This document shows, piece by piece, positions 53,086 through 60,960 of a stretch of 64,000 nt of DNA. This DNA comes from Fidelibacterota bacterium (GTDB lineage Bacteria; Fidelibacterota; UBA2242; JAFGTP01): contig JAFGTP010000046.1 of the NCBI GenBank assembly GCA_016934035.1, positions 23,435 through 87,434 on the forward strand, given 5' to 3'. Numbering within the stretch: the stretch's first letter is position 1; the number at the start of each line of letters is the position of its first letter. The notes beneath the pieces are model-generated. The model was not told the DNA's origin. It worked only from the letters and a program-made list of their open reading frames with translations, and made no database searches. The position numbers were made by a program, and so were the translations under genes.

Positions 53086-54174
53086 ATGATGAAAAATGTA
53101 CTCATAGCCGTCACTGGAGAAACACCTCAGATTCTGACAGAAGCTATTTATTACTATCTGCAAAAAGATCATAAGTTTGATGAAATTACGGTTCTGACAA
53201 CTAAAAAAGGGTTTGAAAAACTCAAAACCTCTCTTTTCAGGGATAAAATACTGGAAAAACTATACCAGGCCGTGAATAAACCGCCATCCTGTGCACCCTT
53301 TTCAAAAAAGGATATTATTATTTTCCAAAAAGAAGGTAAGCCCATCATGGATGTCCGAACTGATGACGAAATCAATACTGCAACCAAGACCTTTTATCAG
53401 GTGCTACAAAAATATACTGCCAGGGAAGATACAAAAATCATCGCCAATATTGCCGGTGGCCGTAAAAATATGGGCGCCTCACTGGCTCTGGGTATGCAAC
53501 TTTTTGGTCGTGAGCAGGATGAAATGATCCATGTCCTTGTAAAAGAACAGGTAGAGAACAGAAACTCCTGGTTTTATCCGCAAAAAGAAGAAGAAAAGGA
53601 TTATATTGATGTTTCTTCCATTCCTTTTATTCGGGTTCGGAATTATGTGAAGAATGCTTTTGTAGACAAAATGGAGCCCGAAGATATCCTGGAATTGGCA
53701 CAAAGCAATCTGGAGTATAATGCGCCGATCAGAAAAGTGGTGATAAAAGGTAATACTTTTGAGATTGATGATCGAATTAAATTTGAATTATCTCCGTCAC
53801 AATCTATGATGATTCGTTTTTTAGCATTACAGAAAATTAAAAAATGCAAGTTTCCTGAAAAACATAATTGTCTGGATTGTACCGGATGCTTCCTGTCACC
53901 GGAAGAAATGATTGCGGAATATTTAGATTTTATGAAAGTTGATTATCCGAAAATTGGCAAAGACGGATATGTGAGTATCGCAAAAAATAAAAATTATGAT
54001 ATAACAAAAATAACGGTCGATATTACACGGACAAATACGGGGTTAAAAGAAAAAATTGCTCATCCTAAATACCAGGATTTATTTACTATTTTAAGAATTC
54101 CTGATATTCAGGACAAAAGGATCAAACGGTGCGGTTTGTCAGTGGATCAAAGTATTATTGAATTGATTGAATAA
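53086..54174 (+). CDS. TIGR02584-like CARF protein, putative CRISPR ring nuclease
   Basis: 362 residues. The N-terminal Rossmann domain resembles CARF proteins of the TIGR02584 (NE0113) family: NVLIAVTGETPQILTEAIYY at 4-23, TNIAGGRKNMGASLALGMQLFG-like segment (IAGGRKNMG at 122-130) for ligand binding, and MIHVLV plus FYP (163-165). Members are proposed to bind and degrade cyclic oligoadenylates. The C-terminal ~130 residues add a helical part with C254, C262, C265 and C268, a likely zinc site, and could be a DNA- or RNA-binding extension. It is the first gene of the operon. A second ATG at 53089 is equally possible as start. Confidence 0.78.
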   Translation: MMKNVLIAVTGETPQILTEAIYYYLQKDHKFDEITVLTTKKGFEKLKTSLFRDKILEKLYQAVNKPPSCAPFSKKDIIIFQKEGKPIMDVRTDDEINTATKTFYQVLQKYTAREDTKIIANIAGGRKNMGASLALGMQLFGREQDEMIHVLVKEQVENRNSWFYPQKEEEKDYIDVSSIPFIRVRNYVKNAFVDKMEPEDILELAQSNLEYNAPIRKVVIKGNTFEIDDRIKFELSPSQSMMIRFLALQKIKKCKFPEKHNCLDCTGCFLSPEEMIAEYLDFMKVDYPKIGKDGYVSIAKNKNYDITKITVDITRTNTGLKEKIAHPKYQDLFTILRIPDIQDKRIKRCGLSVDQSIIELIE

Positions 54175-54245
54175 ATGGAAATATTTCAATTCCAGCATGA
54201 ACCAAGAGTAATGAATAAATTACACTATAAATGAACGGAGGAAAG

Positions 54246-55499
54246 ATGGAAAATTTCACAGACCTTATATTACTGATCGGCACAAGCCCTTTGCCAAATC
54301 TTGTGGTTGCTAAATACTTTGCACAAAAGAATGACAATCTTAAAAGGATATGGATGCTGTGTTCAGACGAGAACGATAAGAGCCATCAGGCTAGTACTGA
54401 AAAATATGCCAGAAAAATTAAAAAACTATTATCTGAGCAATTTGACGGACTGAAATTTCCATGTATTCAAAAAATTGAGGATATTAACAAATCCCAGGAC
54501 ATAAAAGATTCAATTGAATCCATATCTGGAAAAATTAGCGAATATGATAATGTTAAGGTGCATTTAAATTATACAGGTGGTACAAAGACAATGGTTGCTC
54601 ATAGCTACCAATATTTAAAAGAGTTATACACTGATGGGATTACATTTTCTTATTTATCATCAAGAGATTTTAAAATATTTTTTGATGATTCAAATTCTGC
54701 TTCTAATGATATCAGAAAAATTGTTAAATGTAGCATTAAAGAATTACTAGAAGTTCATAAATTTGATTACGATCCAGTAGTAGAACCTGATTTCCAGGAT
54801 GTATATAATTATCTTACAAATCTTTTAGAATCCGAAAAGCAAAATGAATCCATTAATTCCCTGTTTAATGACGAGGCATATTCAAAATTATTTAAGAGCA
54901 GACCATTCCAAAGTTTCGAAAATATTACCTATAACAGCCTAAATAATGTATGGAAAAAAATAAATGATTTATTACCTAATGAAAATAAATTATATATAAA
55001 TCATAATAATTTTTATCAGTTTAATTTCAGGGACTGGCGCGATACAAACTTTAATGATACAATTAGATATTTATCCGGTATCTGGTTGGAAGATTATGTA
55101 TATAAAGTTTTAGAGGAATGGCAAGGTTTTGATGATATTATGAAAAATGTAAAATTCAAAAAAGATGATATGCAAATTACTAAAAAACACTGGCCGGAAA
55201 TTGATATTGTAATGACCAATGGATACCAATTGGTTGGTACAAGTTGTACAACTTCAGAGAAAATGAGTATCTGCAAATCAAAAGGATTTGAAGTTATATT
55301 GCGATCAAAACAAATCGGGGGTGATGAATCCAAAGCAATTCTTATGTGTGGTATAAAGGATGAGAGTAAAATCAAACAACTTGAACAAGATTTAACCTTA
55401 GCGACTGGCAATATTGGGAACATTAAAGTAATTGGCAGAAACTACTGGTCTAAAATTAATTTGATTAGTGAATTAAATCAGTTTTTGGAGGTAGTATAA
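54246..55499 (+). CDS. CARF-domain effector with PD-(D/E)XK-type nuclease domain (Can2/Card1-like)
   Basis: Start at ATG 54246, just after GGAGG; the ATG at 54231 lacks a site. The 417 residues begin with a CARF domain (LILLIGTSPLPNLVVAKYF at 7-25, LNYTGGTKTM at 107-116). A long helical linker (about 165-275) leads to a nuclease-like domain with E282 (WLEDYV) and D320 (EIDIVMTNG). The canonical E-X-K strand is replaced by S333-C334-T335, with lysines K344 and K346 on the next helix. It would be switched on by cyclic oligoadenylate made by the Cas10 encoded next. The stop and next start overlap at 55499. AT-rich compared with upstream housekeeping genes. Confidence 0.8.
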   Translation: MENFTDLILLIGTSPLPNLVVAKYFAQKNDNLKRIWMLCSDENDKSHQASTEKYARKIKKLLSEQFDGLKFPCIQKIEDINKSQDIKDSIESISGKISEYDNVKVHLNYTGGTKTMVAHSYQYLKELYTDGITFSYLSSRDFKIFFDDSNSASNDIRKIVKCSIKELLEVHKFDYDPVVEPDFQDVYNYLTNLLESEKQNESINSLFNDEAYSKLFKSRPFQSFENITYNSLNNVWKKINDLLPNENKLYINHNNFYQFNFRDWRDTNFNDTIRYLSGIWLEDYVYKVLEEWQGFDDIMKNVKFKKDDMQITKKHWPEIDIVMTNGYQLVGTSCTTSEKMSICKSKGFEVILRSKQIGGDESKAILMCGIKDESKIKQLEQDLTLATGNIGNIKVIGRNYWSKINLISELNQFLEVV

Positions 55500-56902
55500 T
55501 GATTAAAACAGCAGTACTAATTGACATTGCCTCAATCCAGAAGTATATATTTTCCAGTAATAAACTGAAGGAAAATCTTGGGGCATCTTATATTATTGAA
55601 AATATATTTTCTGATTTTGAAAAAGAAAATATTAAAATCGCTTATAAGGGCGGTGGCAATGTCCTGGCATTTTTTGAAAACAATAAATTAGCAAAGGACA
55701 TTCTGAAAGAATGGACAAAAGAGTTGATAATTAAATATCCGGGCATTACTCCAATTATTGCCATAACTGACAATTTTGATACTGATAATTTCAAACAATC
55801 CAGGAATGAGTTGTTCATTCAATTACAGAGAAACAGGAACCAATTTATTCCTCAAACCGAGTTGTTATCTTTTGGTATCAATGCAGAATGCCCTGCAACT
55901 GGAAACTCATGTGAAGTATATGATATAGACAAAGGCTATATCTCTTCAGTATCTGCGGCAAAAATTAATAAGGCAAAATGTGCAGAGGAAGATACAAAGA
56001 AAAAATACCAGCAGTATTTACCAATGGGCTATGATTTTACTAATGATTTAGGGCAACTTGGACAAAACAAAAAAGTAAACAATCACATTGCCGTGGTTCA
56101 TATTGATGGCAATTCCATGGGAGACCGGTTCAAAGCCTGTATATCTCAGAATGAATTAGAACAATTATCGAAATCAGTTAAAGATGCAGTAAAACAATCT
56201 TTTACTCACATGCTGGAAGAGATCAGCAAGAATATAAAGGACCTGGAAAAAGAATTTGCTTTATCGAAAAAGTGCTTCCCACTACGCCCCATTATCATTG
56301 GCGGTGATGATATTACCTATGTGTGTGATTCTCGTCTGGGTGTTTATTCAGCAAAACTCTTTATGGAAGAATTCGAAAAACAGAAGGTATCTGATAATAA
56401 AAAGATAACTGCTTGTGCCGGTATTGCAATTGTTAAAACCAAATACCCCTTTTACCGTGCTTACCAGATTGCTGAAGAATTATGTCAAAATGCAAAAACA
56501 GTTAAGAAAAAGGAGGATATTGACGGCTCTCTATTCGATTTTCATATATCCTTTGGCGGGATAAGCGATACTATTGCTAATATTAGAACCAATGAATATC
56601 AGAATGGTAACTTGACACTGCGCCCCTATACAATTAAGGATTTCGATAATCTTGTTCATTCAATCACAAAACTGAAAGAATTACCAAACTCAAAAATTAA
56701 AAAACTGAGAGAAGTGTTATACCAGGGACGTGAGGCAGTCCGGTTATTTATTAAAGATTTAAACTATCATGATAAAATGTTACCAGATTATGATGAGCAG
56801 GGCTATGATAAAAAAGGTATTGTGGGAGATAAAACTCCCTATCTGGACATGATTGAACTTATCGATTTTATGCCTGAATTCTTAACAAGAGGTAAAAAAT
56901 GA
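55499..56902 (+). CDS. cas10: Cas10-like protein without HD domain, GGDD cyclase motif intact
   Basis: 467 residues, about half a usual Cas10. It starts directly with the first palm domain (VLIDIASIQKYIFSS at 6-20, AYKGGGNVLAFFE at 48-60), so the N-terminal HD nuclease is absent. A segment with C131, C138 and C161 fits the zinc region. The second palm has HIDGNSMGD (D203) and GGDD at 268-271, which suggests active cyclic oligoadenylate synthesis. The C-terminal ~110 residues are helical, like domain D4. It overlaps the effector gene before it and the Cas7 gene after it by one and four bases. Confidence 0.87.
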   Translation: MIKTAVLIDIASIQKYIFSSNKLKENLGASYIIENIFSDFEKENIKIAYKGGGNVLAFFENNKLAKDILKEWTKELIIKYPGITPIIAITDNFDTDNFKQSRNELFIQLQRNRNQFIPQTELLSFGINAECPATGNSCEVYDIDKGYISSVSAAKINKAKCAEEDTKKKYQQYLPMGYDFTNDLGQLGQNKKVNNHIAVVHIDGNSMGDRFKACISQNELEQLSKSVKDAVKQSFTHMLEEISKNIKDLEKEFALSKKCFPLRPIIIGGDDITYVCDSRLGVYSAKLFMEEFEKQKVSDNKKITACAGIAIVKTKYPFYRAYQIAEELCQNAKTVKKKEDIDGSLFDFHISFGGISDTIANIRTNEYQNGNLTLRPYTIKDFDNLVHSITKLKELPNSKIKKLREVLYQGREAVRLFIKDLNYHDKMLPDYDEQGYDKKGIVGDKTPYLDMIELIDFMPEFLTRGKK

Positions 56903-57537
56903 GCACATATCAATTAAAAATAACTGCCCTATCAAATATTATAATTGGGAATGGTGAAGGTTTCGGCACTGTAATAGATACTGATGTTTGCTATGATTCA
57001 TTTGGAATACCTTTCATTCCTGCAAAACGAATAAAGGGAATTTTGAAAGACAGTGCTGTAGAGGTCAATGAGATGATGGATTGGTCCGGACAGGGTGAAA
57101 ATACTATCAAACTTAAATCCATTTTTGGAGATAAAGGAAAAGCCGAAGGCAGCCTCAAGATTGGCAATGCTTATATAGATGAATATGATGATATTGTCAG
57201 TTGGCTAAAATATTTACTGAAAGGACAAAGAGACCTTCTTGATCAGGAAGCCATATTAAAACACTTTACAGAAATTCGTTTTTCAACGGCTATTGTTGCT
57301 ACAACCGGCATCGCTAAAGATCATTCACTAAATACAAGCCGCTCTATAAAAAAGGGTAATGTCTTTTTTGCAAACGTGGATATTGATGATGAATTTTCCA
57401 ATCAATTGGCATTGATTTGTCAGAATGTCCATAAAATTGGCACCAAGCGTAATCGTGGATATGGTGAGGTTATTTTAGAGTTATATAAGAACACCAAATT
57501 AATCAATAAAGAAGCAATCAAAGCGTTGGTGAGGTAA
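56899..57537 (+). CDS. Cas7 (Csm3-like) RAMP protein, single copy
   Basis: 212 residues forming one RAMP/RRM unit. The backbone-type motif FGTVIDTDVCYDSFGIPFIP spans 22-41. D27 and D29 occupy the place of the catalytic aspartate of Csm3. KRIKGILKD follows, and the glycine-rich loop GTKRNRGYGEV is near the C-terminus. It probably binds crRNA and cuts target RNA. The TAA at 57535-57537 is immediately followed by the Csx10 ATG in the same frame, so loss of this stop would produce a Cas7-Cas5 fusion of 707 residues plus one. Confidence 0.83.
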   Translation: MSTYQLKITALSNIIIGNGEGFGTVIDTDVCYDSFGIPFIPAKRIKGILKDSAVEVNEMMDWSGQGENTIKLKSIFGDKGKAEGSLKIGNAYIDEYDDIVSWLKYLLKGQRDLLDQEAILKHFTEIRFSTAIVATTGIAKDHSLNTSRSIKKGNVFFANVDIDDEFSNQLALICQNVHKIGTKRNRGYGEVILELYKNTKLINKEAIKALVR

Positions 57538-59025
57538 ATGATGAAAATTATAAATTATAAAATTACGACTCTGGCGCCGGTCATTATTCCGGATGAGGGT
57601 AATGATCCGAATATGGTGTTTACCAAAGATTTTATCCCGGGGAATGTGTTATTGGGAGTTTTTGCGTCAAAATATATCAAACAAACCGGGAAGCATAAAG
57701 ATGTTCATAGGGACAATACATTTTTTGATTGGTTTTTGTCCGGAAAATTGATTTATAGCAACGGTACAATTACAGACCCCTCTGATAATGCATATTATCC
57801 GGCACCTAATTCTATCAACTACCAAAAACACCGTGAAGCAGATATTTATGAAAGTTTCGCCCTTGATGAAAAAAAACTGCTTGATATGAGTTTAAAATCT
57901 TTAAATACGTATGTCAGTATAGATAACGAATCAATTAAAAAACTTTCTGTTAAAAAAGGTATCGATTTTCATCATGAACGGGACCCCGAAACGGGCACAA
58001 CCAAACCGGGCATGATCTACAATTATCAAAGTATTGAAAAGAAACAGGCTTTTGCGGGAAAGATTTCTGGCGAACCGGAAGATATTGATCAATTTTACGA
58101 GATGTTTGGCCCAAACATGAAGGCTTATATCGGACGGTCTAAAAATTCACAATACGGCAAAGTCAACATCGAGTTTGAAAAACCTGCGGCATTTCAAGTG
58201 GAAAAAGGCCGACCTTCAGAAGAAGTCGTTCTGACCTTTTTATCTGATGCAATAATCTATAATGATAATTGTTTTCCCAGTCTGAATATCCTGGACCTTC
58301 AAAAATTCCTGCCCGGATCAGAAATTCAGGATTCCTATATTAAGTCACAACGGAATGAACAGTTTGTTAGTATCTGGAAATTAAAGAACCAGTCTGAGCG
58401 ATGTTTTAAAGCCGGCAGTTGTTTTAAACTGTCGCAATTACCGGAAAATGCTGGGGAAATATTACAACATGGTCTTGGCGAAAGAACTCATGAAGGCTTT
58501 GGGCAAGTCTCATTTACTTTCCAGAATCCTTATGCTGAAAGTTATGAGATACTACCTGATCAAAACAGGATAAGTCAACCGGTAGCAGAGATTCCACCAG
58601 TTCTTAAAACTATTATGCGAGATACTATTCATGAGCATATAACCAACAGGGTTTTGGAAAAAGTCATTGATGATGTTAAAGGGTTCAGAGAAAACCGACC
58701 AATATCTAAATCCCTATGCGGAAAACTGGAACTTTTTTGCAGTAATGAAATGAAGTCTATATCTGGTTTTATTGGATATATTAAAGATTTAAAAAATATT
58801 TCCCGTACAAACATGTCCAAATGCCATAATAAACAAACAACACTATTAGATCATATGGAACATATTCAATCATTATCATTAGAACAACTCCGATTACCGG
58901 CTAAAACTGAAGAATTGAAAGAATTAATATCCTTTAAAATTGATGAAGAATTGAAACAAAAACTTTACAAAATATACTTAGTTAAATTTTTCAACCTCTT
59001 GCGGAAAAGGAGGGACACCAAATGA
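57538..59025 (+). CDS. csx10: Csx10-like Cas5-group RAMP with long helical C-terminal extension
   Basis: 495 residues. The N-terminus IINYKITTLAPVIIP, FIPGNVLLGVFASKYIK at 32-48, FFDWFLSGK at 62-70 and YYPAPNSIN at 86-94 match the Csx10 (Cas5-like) family of type III-D. Two glycine loops are seen, IGRSKNSQYGKV at 198-209 and GLGERTHEGFGQV at 312-324. Residues about 355-495 are almost entirely helical and lysine/leucine-rich. I infer that this may be a fused Cas11-like small subunit, since no separate cas11 gene is present. It overlaps the next gene by four bases. Confidence 0.8.
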   Translation: MMKIINYKITTLAPVIIPDEGNDPNMVFTKDFIPGNVLLGVFASKYIKQTGKHKDVHRDNTFFDWFLSGKLIYSNGTITDPSDNAYYPAPNSINYQKHREADIYESFALDEKKLLDMSLKSLNTYVSIDNESIKKLSVKKGIDFHHERDPETGTTKPGMIYNYQSIEKKQAFAGKISGEPEDIDQFYEMFGPNMKAYIGRSKNSQYGKVNIEFEKPAAFQVEKGRPSEEVVLTFLSDAIIYNDNCFPSLNILDLQKFLPGSEIQDSYIKSQRNEQFVSIWKLKNQSERCFKAGSCFKLSQLPENAGEILQHGLGERTHEGFGQVSFTFQNPYAESYEILPDQNRISQPVAEIPPVLKTIMRDTIHEHITNRVLEKVIDDVKGFRENRPISKSLCGKLELFCSNEMKSISGFIGYIKDLKNISRTNMSKCHNKQTTLLDHMEHIQSLSLEQLRLPAKTEELKELISFKIDEELKQKLYKIYLVKFFNLLRKRRDTK

Positions 59026-60407
59026 GTGACAAGAAACGTCGATTAAAGCAATATAAATATTTCCTCACAGGTGATATTGTCCTGCAAAGCCAGACCATCA
59101 TTGGTTCCGGTGATGAAGTGAAAACCGACAGCGATATTTTACGCGATGCAGTAGGCAACCCCTTCATTCCGGCGACTTCTTTTGTTGGTGTGCTAAAAAA
59201 TCAATTGGAAAAATACTCGGAATTAAACGGTAAACTTGATAACGTATTTGGTTTTTCCAAAGGGGACGATGGATTGCAAAGTCGAGTCAACTGCTCTGAT
59301 CTTGTACTAACAAATAGTGCTGATATATTTATTCGGGATGGAATCAGGATTGACAATGAAACCGGATTAGTTGAAGATGCCGCAAAGTTTGATTTTGAAA
59401 CCATTGATAAAGGTGCATCTTTTAAAATGAAACTGGAATTGAACAGCGATGACAAAGAAGTCAGCGATAAGTTAATGAAAACGATCCAGGAAGCGCTTCT
59501 TAATCAAGAGATATCCATTGGCGGTAAAACCAATCTGGGCTACGGTAAGATCAAACTCATCAATTCAGAACTCTATTACTATGATTTTAATAAAAAAGAA
59601 GATGTCAATGCCTGGTTGTCATATACAAAACCGGTTGAAAAGTCAATCAATCCGGAAACATATGAAAAAAGCAACACTGATGCCCAACTCTTATTTACTT
59701 TTTCAATAAAAGATAACTTAATAATCAGGCAATACAATGCCGATCCTGACAGTTCCGACGCCAGCCAGATCAAATCATCAGAGGGTTTTATTATTCCGGG
59801 TAATTCGATTAAGGGTGCTGTTCGAGCCAGAGCAGAAAGAATATGTAAAACTGTCAATGAATCGTTTATTAATAATAAATCCTTCGACCTTCTTTTTGGA
59901 AAGAAATTGGACAATGATGCCGTTTCTAAAAAGGATGAGAAAACTATTCCAAGCCGTATCAGAGTCAATGAAATTTATCTCAGAGAACCCCAGGTTGAAA
60001 AGCAGACCCGCAACCGGATTGACCGGTTTACAGGTAGTACAATGAATGGGGCACTGTTCGACAGCGAACCGGTGTTTACCTTACCGGACCACTCACTGGA
60101 ATATAATCTTGAAATCAATATCAAAAATGCAACAAAAGCAGAAGTTGGCTTGCTTCTGCTGGTCATAAAAGACTTGTGGACTAGCGACCTTGCTATCGGC
60201 GGTGAGAAAAATGTCGGAAGAGGTACTTTGGTTGGTAAAAGCCTGAAAATTGTTTGTCAGGATAAAAAGATTTTTATTGACGATAAGCAAGTGACAGATG
60301 AAGATAAAACATTTATCAATGATTTTATCTCACAATTTAACAACACTGAAATTCCAGAAAACATCCAAAAATTGAAAAAATTATACTTATCAAAAGAGGA
60401 GGTTTGA
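59022..60407 (+). CDS. Cas7-2x: two fused Csm3-like RAMP domains
   Basis: 461 residues containing two Cas7 units. Unit one (about 10-185) has GSGDEVKTDSDILRDAVGNP at 28-47 with D36/D38, FIPATSFVGVLKN, and glycine loop IGGKTNLGYGKI at 166-177. Unit two (about 218-420) has DPDSSDASQIKSSEGFIIPG at 241-260 with D246, then NSIKGAVRARAERI, NRIDRFTGSTMNGALFDSEP at 331-350 and IGGEKNVGRGTL at 392-403. Both carry aspartates where Csm3 cuts, so two cleavage sites six bases apart are expected. The double unit is typical of type III-D2/III-Dv complexes. Confidence 0.85.
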   Translation: MSDKKRRLKQYKYFLTGDIVLQSQTIIGSGDEVKTDSDILRDAVGNPFIPATSFVGVLKNQLEKYSELNGKLDNVFGFSKGDDGLQSRVNCSDLVLTNSADIFIRDGIRIDNETGLVEDAAKFDFETIDKGASFKMKLELNSDDKEVSDKLMKTIQEALLNQEISIGGKTNLGYGKIKLINSELYYYDFNKKEDVNAWLSYTKPVEKSINPETYEKSNTDAQLLFTFSIKDNLIIRQYNADPDSSDASQIKSSEGFIIPGNSIKGAVRARAERICKTVNESFINNKSFDLLFGKKLDNDAVSKKDEKTIPSRIRVNEIYLREPQVEKQTRNRIDRFTGSTMNGALFDSEPVFTLPDHSLEYNLEINIKNATKAEVGLLLLVIKDLWTSDLAIGGEKNVGRGTLVGKSLKIVCQDKKIFIDDKQVTDEDKTFINDFISQFNNTEIPENIQKLKKLYLSKEEV

Positions 60408-60408
60408 A

Positions 60409-60957
60409 ATGAAAGCTAATGGATTAGAATTATTATCAATACAGTCGGAATCACTCCCTGTTGATAAAATAACAAACCTTTCACAGGTCACGGAATATAT
60501 AAATGATGCCTCCGATGTAATTATTTACCTTGATAACAAAGTCGTGATCGGGCAATATCAACAGGGCAATTTTACTTTTCATGATAATACAGAAATTGAT
60601 TTCAAATATATCAGGCGAATTCGAGTATTTAATAAAAACCAAGAATTACATCTGGTAAGAAAGAACGGAATACTTTCTGGCAGACTTCGCAATGACACAA
60701 GAGGTGAAAATACTGATTGTGTGGAAGCCCATCAGGTCCTTTTTGGTACGGAAGCAAAGAGTTTAGATGACTACACTCAGATAACCGAAGATCGGGGAAC
60801 GGAACTTTTAATACCCGGGGATTTTGAAGTGAACACTCAATCAAAACGAGTTGCTATTAAAACACGACACTATTTGGAATACATCAATGGCTACCAGGCA
60901 TCTTACTGTGATGCAAGGTTCATTGACTTTGTTCAACTGCCAGTGGAAGGAGAGTAA
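60409..60957 (+). CDS. csx19: Csx19-like protein of type III-D effector complexes
   Basis: 182 residues. The pattern IRRIRVFNKNQELHLVRKNG, GRLRNDTRGEN, HQVLFGTEAKSLDDYTQITE, RGTELLIPGDF and RHYLEYINGYQASYCDARFI matches the TIGR03984/Csx19 family. In studied III-D complexes the protein sits near the Cas10/Cas7 end and is required for assembly. Here it lies between Cas7-2x and the large Cas7, the normal place. Recognition is by overall pattern, not catalytic motifs, hence moderate confidence. Confidence 0.7.
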   Translation: MKANGLELLSIQSESLPVDKITNLSQVTEYINDASDVIIYLDNKVVIGQYQQGNFTFHDNTEIDFKYIRRIRVFNKNQELHLVRKNGILSGRLRNDTRGENTDCVEAHQVLFGTEAKSLDDYTQITEDRGTELLIPGDFEVNTQSKRVAIKTRHYLEYINGYQASYCDARFIDFVQLPVEGE

Positions 60958-60960
60958 GTC

